Origin: CAZMRF01 sp964568735
GTDB taxonomy: Bacteria; Acidobacteriota; Polarisedimenticolia; JACPZX01
DNA length: 64,000 nt
Direction: 5' to 3'
Assembly: GCA_964568735.1 (NCBI GenBank)
Contig: CAZMRF010000003.1
Coordinates: forward strand, 67,347 to 131,346
Every line of letters starts with the position of its first letter. Position 1 is the first letter of the stretch. Made by a program: the position numbers and the translations under genes. Below the pieces are notes generated by a model that was given only the letters and a program-made list of their open reading frames with translations, was not told where the DNA came from and searched no databases. Shown one piece after another: positions 55,243 through 63,457 of the stretch.

Positions 55243-55719
55243 TCAGCGCTCCAGGGTGGCCCTGAGGAACCACCCGTTCTTCTCGAACTCGGTGATCATC
55301 AACGTGAGCATGTCCACCGTGTCCGTGTCCTCACGCTCCTCGGCGATTGCGCGCGTCTCGCGCATGCCGGCGAGCCAGCTCTCGATCCGGTCGGCGACCA
55401 GGCCGGCGTGCTCCAGATCACGCGTCGTGCCGGCGGGGTACTCCGCGAGCCGGCTCGAGCCCGCCGACTGGCGGACCGTGCCACGGGTGAGGGCGCCCAG
55501 CGTGATCAGCCGCTCCGCGATCTCGTCGATGTAGCCGATCATCGTGGCCGCGAAGGTGTCGAAGAGGGGATGCAGGGAGCTGAAGAGCGGCCCCTTGATG
55601 TTCCAGTGGGCCACCTTGATCTGGCTGTAGAGATCCAGGCCGTCGGCCAACCTGGAGTTGAGGGACTCGGCGATCTCGTTTCTGGCGCCTTCAGGTAGAT
55701 GGCTCGGGCTCTTGAACAT
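55243..55719 (-). CDS. dps: Dps-family ferritin-like DNA-protecting protein
   Basis: 158 residues. The ferroxidase ligands are in KVAHWNIKGPLF and HPLFDTFAATMIGYIDEIAERL. The family stores iron oxidised by H2O2, so it removes both reactants of Fenton chemistry. The start at 55719 (MFKSPSHLPEG) has AGGAGA upstream; the longer frame would add 34 unlike residues. It is 28 bp after the PerR-like gene. Confidence 0.93.
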   Translation of the reverse strand: MFKSPSHLPEGARNEIAESLNSRLADGLDLYSQIKVAHWNIKGPLFSSLHPLFDTFAATMIGYIDEIAERLITLGALTRGTVRQSAGSSRLAEYPAGTTRDLEHAGLVADRIESWLAGMRETRAIAEEREDTDTVDMLTLMITEFEKNGWFLRATLER

Positions 55720-55747
55720 GGGTCGTCTCTCCTTGACTGGGTGCGTG

Positions 55748-56212
55748 TCAAATCTCGTCGTCAGCGACGTCGGCGCCGCCGCATGTGGAGCACTCTCCGA
55801 AGACCTGGACGGTGACCTCACTGGGAACGAACCCCTCGAGGCTCTCCGGGGGGCGAAGCCCCTCGAATTCCGCGTGATCGAGGTCGCTCACACGGCCGCA
55901 GCGCGTGCAGATCATGTGATGGTGGTGGTCCAGGTTGGCGTCGAAGCGCCTGGCCTCTCCCAGCCGTGCAACCTCTCGAACGACCCCGAGCTTCTTCAGG
56001 GCTTCCAGGGACTTGTAGATGGTTGCGAGGGAGATTTCCGGCATGTCGGCCCGGACAGCCACAAAGAGGTCATCCGGAGTCGGGTGATCGAGAGCTCCGA
56101 TGAGGGCCTTGTAAACCGCTGACCTCTGAGGAGTTATGTTCATGCCAGCCTCGCGGCAGCGCGTCCGCAACTCCTCGAGGAGCGTCTCCTGCTTCCTGGC
56201 GGCCTCTTCCAT
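55748..56212 (-). CDS. perR: Fur-family regulator, PerR-like
   Basis: 154 residues. The winged-helix DNA-binding part has NITPQRSAVYKALI and SLATIYKSLEALKKLGVV. The metal-binding part has FDANLDHHHHMICTRCGRVSDLD and the second CxxC in GECSTCGGADV, so it has the structural Zn site (two CxxC pairs). PerR rather than Fur is inferred from the genes downstream (dps, cytochrome c peroxidase), which is a classic peroxide regulon. GATAA repeats overlap its promoter. The symbol is tentative. Confidence 0.85.
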   Translation of the reverse strand: MEEAARKQETLLEELRTRCREAGMNITPQRSAVYKALIGALDHPTPDDLFVAVRADMPEISLATIYKSLEALKKLGVVREVARLGEARRFDANLDHHHHMICTRCGRVSDLDHAEFEGLRPPESLEGFVPSEVTVQVFGECSTCGGADVADDEI

Positions 56213-56215
56213 ACA

Positions 56216-56248
56216 GATAACTATTCTCCATTGATAAGATTCTGTCAA
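56216..56248 (-). promoter_or_regulatory. Promoter of the perR-dps-ccp operon with possible Fur/PerR operator
   Basis: A perfect minus-strand -35 TTGACA (56248-56243) is followed by TAGTTA (56223-56218) as the best -10, with a 19-bp spacer, ending only five bases before the start codon. GATAA occurs twice (56216-56220 and 56233-56237), an AT-rich pattern like Fur-family boxes. Autoregulation is likely. Confidence 0.5.
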
Positions 56249-56307
56249 GACCCCCAGCTTGGGTGACAGACACGCCGTGTTGAGCGCCGCCGGTTGCCGC
56301 AGATCCG

Positions 56308-57480
56308 GTGCCGGTGCATCCTGCCGTCGTGACCGGAGCCGCCAGGGATCGAGCGTGGACCGGGGCGATCGTCGCCGGCGCGATCCTCGCGGTCGTTCTG
56401 ATGCGGCTGTCCATCCTCTACGAGCCCTACACCTTCCTGATCGGGGACTGCGCCTACTACACGCAAGCCTCGATCTCGATGCTGACCGACCTCGATCTCG
56501 ATCTGCGCAACCAGCTCGGAGGGGATCTCGAGCGCCACGCCCGTCAGATCTCCCTGGGAGCCCGCGGAGAGTGGTACCCCAAGCACCCGATCCTGATGCC
56601 GCTCCTCTCGGCCCCCCTGCTTCCCATCCTGGGGATGAACGCCTTCCTCGTCTTCAACGTGGGTGTGCTCGTGGCTCTGGCCCTCTCCCTGTACAAGCTC
56701 TGCTCGCTGTCTGCCCGTCGGGAGGCCGCCGCTCTCGGTGCCCTCGCCACGATCCTCGGCAGCTTCCTGATCCTCTACGACTACAACTACTCGCCCGATC
56801 TGTTCGCCTGCCTCCTCCTCACGCTCGCGGTCATCGGAGTCCTGCGGGAGCGCCCGATCGTCGGAGGAATGCTGGGAGGGCTCGCGGTGCTGGCGCGGAC
56901 CTCGAACCTGTTCCTTCTCCCGCTCCTCGGGCTCTACGTGGCGTGGCGCGCGTGGGGGCGTCCGCCGGGGACGGCTTGGAGAATTGCGGCTTTCGTGTCG
57001 GCCGCGGCGATCCCGCTGCTGGCTCAGGGGGCCCTCAACGCCGCCATGTTCGGCTCACCGGCCATCAGCCCCTACATGAGGATCCTCGACATCCAGGACT
57101 CGCAGCCAGTGCTGCGCTCCCATGTGAGCGATTTCGACAATCCCTTCTGGGAGGGGTTGCGCGGGCAGCTCCTCGACCGGAGGCACGGGCTCCTCTTCAC
57201 GGCGCCCATTCTCCTCGCAGCGTTGCCGGGATTCCTCCTCTGGCTTAGGAAGCGGCCAGAGCAGGCCATCCTCTGCCTGGCGCTGGGAGAGTTCGTGTTT
57301 CTCCTGTTCTGCCGATATCGCTGGTGGAACACGAGCCACGAGGGCAACCGTTTCCTCATGCCCACCGTTGCGCTCGCGGCGCCTGCCGTCGCATGCCTCA
57401 TCGACTGGATCCTCTCCCGAGGGTCGGCGCTCCTGGGAGGCCGGAGCCGCGCCCCGGGATCCGAGCCTCTGGCGATGTGA
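56308..57480 (+). CDS. Polytopic membrane protein, GT-C glycosyltransferase-like
   Basis: 390 residues with about ten membrane segments (IVAGAILAVVLMRLSILYE, LLSAPLLPILGMNAFLVF, LGALATILGSFLILYDY, LLLTLAVIGVLRE, LFLLPLLGLYVAW and more). An acidic motif in the first external loop (LIGDCAYYTQASISML) is typical of GT-C lipid-linked-sugar glycosyltransferases, as is the RYRWWNTSHEGNRFLMP loop. The sugar is unknown. The start is GTG and could be later. Confidence 0.7.
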   Translation: MPVHPAVVTGAARDRAWTGAIVAGAILAVVLMRLSILYEPYTFLIGDCAYYTQASISMLTDLDLDLRNQLGGDLERHARQISLGARGEWYPKHPILMPLLSAPLLPILGMNAFLVFNVGVLVALALSLYKLCSLSARREAAALGALATILGSFLILYDYNYSPDLFACLLLTLAVIGVLRERPIVGGMLGGLAVLARTSNLFLLPLLGLYVAWRAWGRPPGTAWRIAAFVSAAAIPLLAQGALNAAMFGSPAISPYMRILDIQDSQPVLRSHVSDFDNPFWEGLRGQLLDRRHGLLFTAPILLAALPGFLLWLRKRPEQAILCLALGEFVFLLFCRYRWWNTSHEGNRFLMPTVALAAPAVACLIDWILSRGSALLGGRSRAPGSEPLAM

Positions 57481-57692
57481 CGGAGATCCCCGGACGGTTT
57501 GAATCGCCGGGGGGGCGCGGCTATCGTGCGTGGAGCCGGCCTGCACGGGCCGGATCGACCTCACCCGTGAAGCCACGCACCCTCATCCTGCTGGGAGGCC
57601 TTGTCTCTCTCCTCCCGCACGGCGGATCGGGAGTCCCGCCCGGTGATCCTCGATCGCAGCCGGCGGGTCTCCTCGCCGCGGAGAAGCCATCC

Positions 57693-59804
57693 ATGGGAAC
57701 TGCACGCGAGCACACCGCCGGTCGCCGCCCGAACCGCCTCGCCGGCGAGAAATCTCCCTATCTCCTCCAGCATGCCTTCAATCCCGTCGACTGGTACCCG
57801 TGGAGCGACGAGGCCTTCAAGAAAGCGAAGGAGAGAGACGTCCCGGTATTCCTCTCCATCGGGTATTCCACCTGCCACTGGTGCCACGTGATGGAGAAGG
57901 AGTCCTTCGAGAGCGAGGAAGTGGCCGCCTACCTCAACGAGCATTTCGTATCGATCAAGGTCGATCGGGAGGAGCGGCCCGACGTGGACGCCATCTACAT
58001 GAACGCGGTGCAGCTCATGACGGGCAGCGGGGGCTGGCCTCTGAGCGTGTTCCTCACCCATGAGCGCAGACCTTTCTACGGCGGCACCTACTTCCCCCCC
58101 GACGACCGCTTCGGACGGCCCGGCTTCCTGAGCCTCCTCCAGCGGATACAGGCCGCCTGGACCGGGGAGAGGGAGAAGGTCCTCGCCTCGGGCACGCAGA
58201 TCGCCGATGCGATCGGCGGCGAGCCGGCGAGCGGCGAGACGGCCGATCTCGGCCCCGCGACGCTGAAGCAGGGATACGAGCTTTTCCGCGCGAGCTACGA
58301 CGCCACGTGGGGAGGCTTCGGGGGGCCGCCCAAGTTCCCGAGGGCCCACGAGATCTCGTTCCTGCTCAGGCAGCAGCGGATTCATGGCGACGCCGAGACG
58401 CTGGGCATGATCACGCACACGCTGGACGCGATGGCCGCAGGAGGCCTCTACGACCAGCTCGGAGGCGGCTTCCACCGCTACTCGACCGATGCCCGATGGC
58501 TCGTCCCGCACTTCGAGAAGATGCTCTACGACCAGGCGATCCTGGCCCGCGCCTACCTGGAGGCCTGGCAGGTGACGGGCAAGGAAGACTACGCGCGCAT
58601 CGTGCGGGAGGTCTTCGGCTACGTCCTGAGGGACCTGCAGGATCCGGGGGGAGCCTTCCACTCGGCCGAGGACGCGGACAGCGAGGGAGAGGAGGGGACC
58701 TTCTACGTCTGGAGGCCCGCGGAGATCGACGCGGTCCTGGGAGCGGAAGCAGGGAAGACCTTCCGCGCCTTCTACGGCGTGACGGAGAAGGGCAATTTCG
58801 AGAAAGGCACGAGCATTCTGTTCGTGAGCCGCTCCCTGGGCGAGGTGGCCGGTGAGCTGGGCATCCCGGAGGCGCGACTCGCCACTATCCTCGACGAGAG
58901 CCGGCAGAAGCTCTTCGATGTGAGGGCGTCTCGGGTTCGCCCCCACCTCGACGACAAGGTCCTCGCCGACTGGAACGGGCTCTTCATCTCGGCGCTCGCC
59001 TACGGAGGCGCGGTGCTGAACGAGCCCGCCTGGATCGCTGCGGCGGAGAAGGCGGCGGACTTCATCCTCACGCGGCTGCGGAAGGAGGGGCGGCTCCTGC
59101 ATCGCTACCGCGATGGGGAGGCCTCCATCCCCGGCTTCCTGGAGGACTATGCCTTCTTCGGCATGGGGCTTTTCGACCTCTACCAGGCGACCTTCGATCC
59201 GCGCTGGCTGGAGGAGTCACGGCAGCTCGCGAAGGAGGCCGTCCGTCTCTTCCGTGATCCCGAGGACGGCGCCTTCCGCCTCGTGGGGCTCGACGGTGAA
59301 CAGCTCATCATCCAGACGAAGGAGATCTACGACGGCGCCATCCCCTCGGGGAACTCCGTGGCTGCCGCCTGGCTGCTGAAGCTCGGCCAGCTCACGGTGG
59401 ACCCGGGACTTCAAGAGACTTCGCGCGGCATCCTGCGCGCCTTCGGATCGAGGGTCGCACGCCACCCCGCCGGCTATCCCTACTTCCTCATGGCGCTGGA
59501 GCTCGCCTCGGAGCCGACGCGCGAGGTGGTCATCGCAGGAGAGAGGGATGCACCGGGAACGAAGAGGATGCTCGCGACGATACGGGCGAGGTTCCTGCCT
59601 GAAGCCGTCGTGGCGCTGCACGAGCCGGGCCCGGGCGGCGAGAGGATCCGCAAGCTCGTGCCCTTCATCGCGCAGCAGATTCAGCAGGACGGCAAACCCA
59701 CGGCCTACGTCTGCCGCAACTACGCCTGCGAGCTGCCCACGACGGACCCGGCCCGCCTCGAGCAGCTCCTCGACGCGAGGCCTGGGGTCCGGGCTGGCTC
59801 CTGA
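57693..59804 (+). CDS. YyaL / DUF255 thioredoxin-like and six-hairpin glycosidase-fold protein
   Basis: 703 residues. Residues ~15-175 are the DUF255 thioredoxin-like domain: EKSPYLLQHAFNPVDWYPW, STCHWCHVMEKESFES (CHWC in the CxxC place), and GGTYFPP. Residues ~200-690 are an alpha/alpha-barrel of glycosidase type. The family (YyaL; SPATA20 in animals) is conserved and its reaction is not settled. I start at the ATG at 57693 with GGAGAAG upstream, giving the family's usual length. An upstream GTG at 57567 would add a signal-like sequence (KPRTLILLGGLVSLLP), so export is possible. Confidence 0.92.
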   Translation: MGTAREHTAGRRPNRLAGEKSPYLLQHAFNPVDWYPWSDEAFKKAKERDVPVFLSIGYSTCHWCHVMEKESFESEEVAAYLNEHFVSIKVDREERPDVDAIYMNAVQLMTGSGGWPLSVFLTHERRPFYGGTYFPPDDRFGRPGFLSLLQRIQAAWTGEREKVLASGTQIADAIGGEPASGETADLGPATLKQGYELFRASYDATWGGFGGPPKFPRAHEISFLLRQQRIHGDAETLGMITHTLDAMAAGGLYDQLGGGFHRYSTDARWLVPHFEKMLYDQAILARAYLEAWQVTGKEDYARIVREVFGYVLRDLQDPGGAFHSAEDADSEGEEGTFYVWRPAEIDAVLGAEAGKTFRAFYGVTEKGNFEKGTSILFVSRSLGEVAGELGIPEARLATILDESRQKLFDVRASRVRPHLDDKVLADWNGLFISALAYGGAVLNEPAWIAAAEKAADFILTRLRKEGRLLHRYRDGEASIPGFLEDYAFFGMGLFDLYQATFDPRWLEESRQLAKEAVRLFRDPEDGAFRLVGLDGEQLIIQTKEIYDGAIPSGNSVAAAWLLKLGQLTVDPGLQETSRGILRAFGSRVARHPAGYPYFLMALELASEPTREVVIAGERDAPGTKRMLATIRARFLPEAVVALHEPGPGGERIRKLVPFIAQQIQQDGKPTAYVCRNYACELPTTDPARLEQLLDARPGVRAGS

Positions 59805-59872
59805 ACGAGAGAGCACGATTTTGAGTCGCGCACGCGGCCCCTCATCAGAGCGCTCCGGGCGCCCTCGCTGAA

Positions 59873-61744
59873 TCAAGGGGTGGCGCGACTGCGCGCGATA
59901 GGTGCGCCTTCTCCTCCGGGCGCCAGCTCCAGGTAGCGGCGGTAGAGATCGGCGGCTTTCTCCCTGTGGCCTCCCGTCCAGAGCAAATCCGCGAGGAAGA
60001 GGTGGGGCTCCGCGAGCGCGGGCGCCGAGCGGATCGCGGCCTCGAAGGCTTCGCGCGCCTCCGCGGGTCTGCCGAGCCGCTCGAAGAGGACTCCGAGGTT
60101 CGTCCACCCTTCAGCGTGATCGGGATGAGCGGCCAGGAGGCTCCTGTAAGCGGCCAGCGTCTCATCGGCCGGGAAGCCCTGCCCGTAGCGCTCGCCGAGT
60201 GCGTCGGTTTCCAGTGTGAGGGCGAGATTGTAGAGGGAGTCCCGGTGGGCCGGATCCACGGAGAGCGCTTCGTGGAAGAGTCTTATCGCCTCGGATCTCC
60301 GCCCGCGGGCGGCCTCGACGACCCCGAGGTTCGCGTGGGATGAGGGGAGGTCCGGCCGCAGCCGGCGCACCTCCTCGAGCGCCTCGGCGGCACCCTCCAG
60401 ATCGCCCTTCTCCCGCAGGCGGAGCCCCAGGTTGTTCCAGGCGCGGGCCGATGGCGTGTCGCGGACCGTGATCCTCCAGAAGGTCTCCTCGTCCTTCCAG
60501 TCCCCGTTGCGGATCATCGTTCTCACGCCGAGCAGGATGATCAGCCCCACGCAGAGCGCGACCCGCGCCTCTGGCTTCCTCACGATCGCTCGTCCGACCG
60601 CGACGGCGGCCACGGCGAATCCCACCGAGGGCAGGTAGGCGAAGTGCTCCATCGCCGGCTCGAAAACCGGGAGGATGTTCAGCACCGGAAGCAGAGAGAT
60701 CAGGAGCCAGAGGATGCCGAAGGTCACCGAGGGCTGGCGCCTCCTGAATCTGAAGGCCAGTCCGGCGAGGAGCGCGATACCGGCGACACCGCTCCAGAGG
60801 GCGGGATCCGCGACGTCATGGAGGGGCTCGAGCCCGCTTTCGAATCCGAGGCTCAGGGGGAAGACGAGCCTCCTCAGATAGAAGGACAGGATGAGAGGCA
60901 CCGCCAGGAGGCGGGCGCTCGTCCCATCGGCGGGGTGCCACCAGGCGTGGGGATCGTCGGCGAAACCGATGGGGACGCCGACGATGGTCGCTCTCAGGAG
61001 TAGCCAGCCGCCGACCAGGAGGATCGATCCGGCCAGCGGAAGCGCCCAGCTCCTCCATCGAGGCGCATCGGTCTCTCCCCGCATGATGAAGATGTGGAGG
61101 AGGAGGAGCGCCGGGAATGTGGCCGCCATCTCCTTGGAGAGAAGGGCGAGAGCCACGGAGGCGAGCCCGGCGAGCATGAGGAGCACGAATCCAGTCCACC
61201 TCCTCCGAGGTGGGAAAGACCGCGGCGGGGAGTCAGACCCGGTCGGCTCAGGCCGGGAGCGATCCAGGCGATCGACCCCCGCCTGCATGAGCAGCAGGGC
61301 CCCCAGGCAGAAGGTCGTGGCGAGCAGATCCGTCCTCCCGGCGATCCATGTCACCGACTGGGTGTGGATCGGGTGGACGGCGAAGAGAGCCGCGGTGGCC
61401 GCGGCAGCCGGACGGGAGCGCATCCAGCGGGCGGCGAGGAGGAGGACCAGGATCGAGGCGAGCGCGTGGGTGGCGATATTGCGCAGGTGGTAGCCGAAGG
61501 GCTTCGCGCCCCAGAGCGCGTAGTCCACCCAGTAGGTCGCGGACACGATGGGACGGTAATAGAAGGAGCCCCCGCGGCTGCTCTCCCAGTACCCGCTCTG
61601 GAAGGCATCGATCAGGCGCCCCTCCCGCACCCACGGGTTGCGCACGACGAGATCCCAGTCGTCGTAGACGAACCCGTTGAAGAGGGCGTTCGAGTAGACG
61701 ACGCCGACGATCAGGAGGATCAGAACCGAGAATCTGGCTATAAT
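59873..61744 (-). CDS. TMTC-like membrane glycosyltransferase with C-terminal TPRs; start codon unclear
   Basis: About 623 residues. Around ten membrane segments come first. The GT-C acidic motif NGFVYDDWDLVVRNPWVREG lies in the first loop, followed by RPIVSATYWVDYALWGAKPFGYH and GYHLRNIATHALASIL. Five or so TPRs (ARAWNNLGLRLREKGDLEGA, PSSHANLGVVEAARGRRSEA, AEGWTNLGVLFERLGRPAEA) end the protein. This is the layout of TMTC-type O-mannosyltransferases; substrate proteins would be exported. No ATG, GTG or TTG lies in frame near the first membrane segment; an ATT at 61744 is the best candidate. Divergent from the CBS gene with which it shares its promoter region. Confidence 0.85.
   Translation of the reverse strand: MIARFSVLILLIVGVVYSNALFNGFVYDDWDLVVRNPWVREGRLIDAFQSGYWESSRGGSFYYRPIVSATYWVDYALWGAKPFGYHLRNIATHALASILVLLLAARWMRSRPAAAATAALFAVHPIHTQSVTWIAGRTDLLATTFCLGALLLMQAGVDRLDRSRPEPTGSDSPPRSFPPRRRWTGFVLLMLAGLASVALALLSKEMAATFPALLLLHIFIMRGETDAPRWRSWALPLAGSILLVGGWLLLRATIVGVPIGFADDPHAWWHPADGTSARLLAVPLILSFYLRRLVFPLSLGFESGLEPLHDVADPALWSGVAGIALLAGLAFRFRRRQPSVTFGILWLLISLLPVLNILPVFEPAMEHFAYLPSVGFAVAAVAVGRAIVRKPEARVALCVGLIILLGVRTMIRNGDWKDEETFWRITVRDTPSARAWNNLGLRLREKGDLEGAAEALEEVRRLRPDLPSSHANLGVVEAARGRRSEAIRLFHEALSVDPAHRDSLYNLALTLETDALGERYGQGFPADETLAAYRSLLAAHPDHAEGWTNLGVLFERLGRPAEAREAFEAAIRSAPALAEPHLFLADLLWTGGHREKAADLYRRYLELAPGGEGAPIARSRATP
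61739..61744 (+). promoter_or_regulatory. -10 element TATAAT nine bases before the CBS-protein start
   Basis: A perfect TATAAT (61739-61744) is nine bases before the ATG at 61754, with no ribosome site in between. The message would be leaderless. No good -35 is visible. The same bases hold the proposed ATT start of the divergent gene. Confidence 0.45.
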
Positions 61745-61753
61745 GGACCTCGT

Positions 61754-62224
61754 ATGAAGGACTTCGAAGAGACCCTGCGCACGATCCTCATCAGGGATCT
61801 GGCCCTCACACCCCCCCTGATGGTCCAGAAGGGGTCCCCGCTGCGCGCCGCCATCGCGCTGATGCAGGAGATGCAGCGCCCCTGCCTCATCGTCTGCGAG
61901 GGCGAGAAGGTCGCCGGTATCTTCACCGAGCGCGACGTCCTCTACAAGCTCACCCAGCCCGGCACCGACCTCACGCAGCCCATCGACACGGCGATGACGC
62001 CCGATCCGGCCACTCTCGGGCCCGAGAGTCCTGTCGGAACGGCCATCCAGATGATGACGGAGCAGAGCTACCGCCACATCCCTCTGGTGGATCGCTCCGG
62101 CAACTGCGTCGGCTTCGTCACGGCGCGAGACATCATCGTCTACATCGCGGAGCACTTCCCGACCGAGGTCCTGAACCTGCCGCCCCGTCTGGGCCAGGTG
62201 CCCCAGCGGGCCGAGGGAGGCTGA
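61754..62224 (+). CDS. CBS-domain pair protein
   Basis: 156 residues forming one Bateman module: two CBS motifs (GSPLRAAIALMQEMQRPCLIV...GIFTERDVLYKL, and SPVGTAIQMMTEQSYRHIPLVD...GFVTARDIIVYI). Such modules bind adenine nucleotides (AMP, ATP or SAM) and report energy state. It is two bases upstream of a second CBS protein, so they probably form a heteromer. No transporter or enzyme is attached. Confidence 0.9.
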   Translation: MKDFEETLRTILIRDLALTPPLMVQKGSPLRAAIALMQEMQRPCLIVCEGEKVAGIFTERDVLYKLTQPGTDLTQPIDTAMTPDPATLGPESPVGTAIQMMTEQSYRHIPLVDRSGNCVGFVTARDIIVYIAEHFPTEVLNLPPRLGQVPQRAEGG

Positions 62225-62226
62225 GC

Positions 62227-62736
62227 ATGGCGCGTTGTCCCTCGTGCGACCACGAGACCATCCAGGGCGTGGAGATCTGCGAGACCTGTGGCTGGGATCT
62301 CCTCGACTCGGGCGTGCCCGCGCCGACCCGGGGCATCCAGGCCAAGATCCTCGCCGCGCCTCTTCGAGATCTGGAGCCGGCGCCGATCGTGGGGGTGAAG
62401 AGGGACACGCCGCTGGAGGAAGCCCTGCAGCGGATGCGAGAGGAGCGCCACGGCAGTGTCCTCGTCCTGGAAGAGGGCAGGATCGTCGGCATCTTCACCG
62501 AGCGGGATGTCTTAATGAAGGTCGTAGGGCGCGGTATCGACCCCGCCAGGACTCCCATCGGTGACGTGATGACGGCGGATCCGGAGACGCTCCGGGCCAG
62601 CGACCCCCTCGCCTTCGCCATCCATCTCATGGCCGTGCGCGGCTTCCGCCACGTGCCCGTCACCCGCGCCGGGCGGCCGGTGGGAATCGTCTCCATCCGG
62701 GGCGTGATCAGCTACCTCACGAAGCAGGCACTCTGA
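62227..62736 (+). CDS. Zinc-ribbon plus CBS-domain pair protein
   Basis: 169 residues. An N-terminal zinc ribbon (CPSCDH...CETCGWDL, residues ~4-24) precedes two CBS motifs (DTPLEEALQRMREERHGSVLVL...GIFTERDVLMKV, and DPLAFAIHLMAVRGFRHVPVTR...GIVSIRGVISYL). Probably a nucleotide sensor partner of the preceding CBS protein. It overlaps the 3' end of the alanyl-tRNA editing gene by 20 bases, tail to tail. Confidence 0.9.
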   Translation: MARCPSCDHETIQGVEICETCGWDLLDSGVPAPTRGIQAKILAAPLRDLEPAPIVGVKRDTPLEEALQRMREERHGSVLVLEEGRIVGIFTERDVLMKVVGRGIDPARTPIGDVMTADPETLRASDPLAFAIHLMAVRGFRHVPVTRAGRPVGIVSIRGVISYLTKQAL

Positions 62737-63457
62737 TCGCCTGCACCTCGGCCTGAAGCTCGATCCGCAGCCGCTTGTTCTTCCGCCCCTTGCTCTCGTG
62801 GCCCACGAGCTTCACCGCTCCCACTTCCCGGGTGTTGGCCACGTGGGTCCCGCCGTCGGCCTGGAGGTCGAGCCCGACGATCTCGACCGTGCGGACGATC
62901 TGGATGCCCTCTGGAAGCAGATTTACCTTCGTCCGGATCAGATCGGGGATCTTGAAGGCCGCCTCGCGCGGCAGCAGGGCCACCCGGACTTCGCGGGCCG
63001 CCCCCACCTCCTCGTTGAGGCGCCTCTCGATCGCGTTGGCGATCTCGAGGTCCAGGTTCTCGAACTCGAAGTCGAGCCGGCCGGCCAGGGGCTTCATGTC
63101 GCCTCCGGTGACCTGCTTGCCGTAGTCGCGCCACACGACGGCGCTGAGCATGTGAAGCGCGGTGTGGGTCCGCATCAGGGCATAGCGGCGATGCCAGTCG
63201 ATGTGGCCCAGGACCATGGCGCCTTCGGGGGGCGGCTGCCCGAGGAAGGTGTGCCACACCTCCTCGCCGCTCTTGTGGACCTCGGTGACGGCCCGGACGA
63301 TGCCGTCGTGGATGATGGCGCCCTTGTCGCAGGGCTGGCCGCCGCCCGTGGGATAGAAGGCGGTGCGGTCGAGCTGGAGCCTGTGCTCTTCGACCAGGGA
63401 GGCGCGCGCCTCGAAATCCCGCAGGTAGGCATCGGTGTCATAGATCCGCTCGGTCAT
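62717..63457 (-). CDS. AlaX-type alanyl-tRNA editing protein
   Basis: 246 residues. The family is homologous to the AlaRS editing domain and hydrolyses Ser-tRNA(Ala) and/or Gly-tRNA(Ala). Visible motifs are DRTAFYPTGGGQPCDKG, the zinc ligands in RTHTALHMLSAVVW (HxxxH) and ADGGTHVANTREVG (HV motif). In AlaRS and many relatives the GGTH motif is preceded by Cys; here it is Asp, so the third zinc ligand differs or is supplied elsewhere. The start at 63457 (MTERIYD) has GAGGA upstream; a longer frame adds 33 residues unlike the family. Confidence 0.9.
   Translation of the reverse strand: MTERIYDTDAYLRDFEARASLVEEHRLQLDRTAFYPTGGGQPCDKGAIIHDGIVRAVTEVHKSGEEVWHTFLGQPPPEGAMVLGHIDWHRRYALMRTHTALHMLSAVVWRDYGKQVTGGDMKPLAGRLDFEFENLDLEIANAIERRLNEEVGAAREVRVALLPREAAFKIPDLIRTKVNLLPEGIQIVRTVEIVGLDLQADGGTHVANTREVGAVKLVGHESKGRKNKRLRIELQAEVQAIRVPAS

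Noticed and set aside
57561..59102. 513-residue minus-strand frame
   Set aside because: Antisense to the YyaL/DUF255 gene, no motif.
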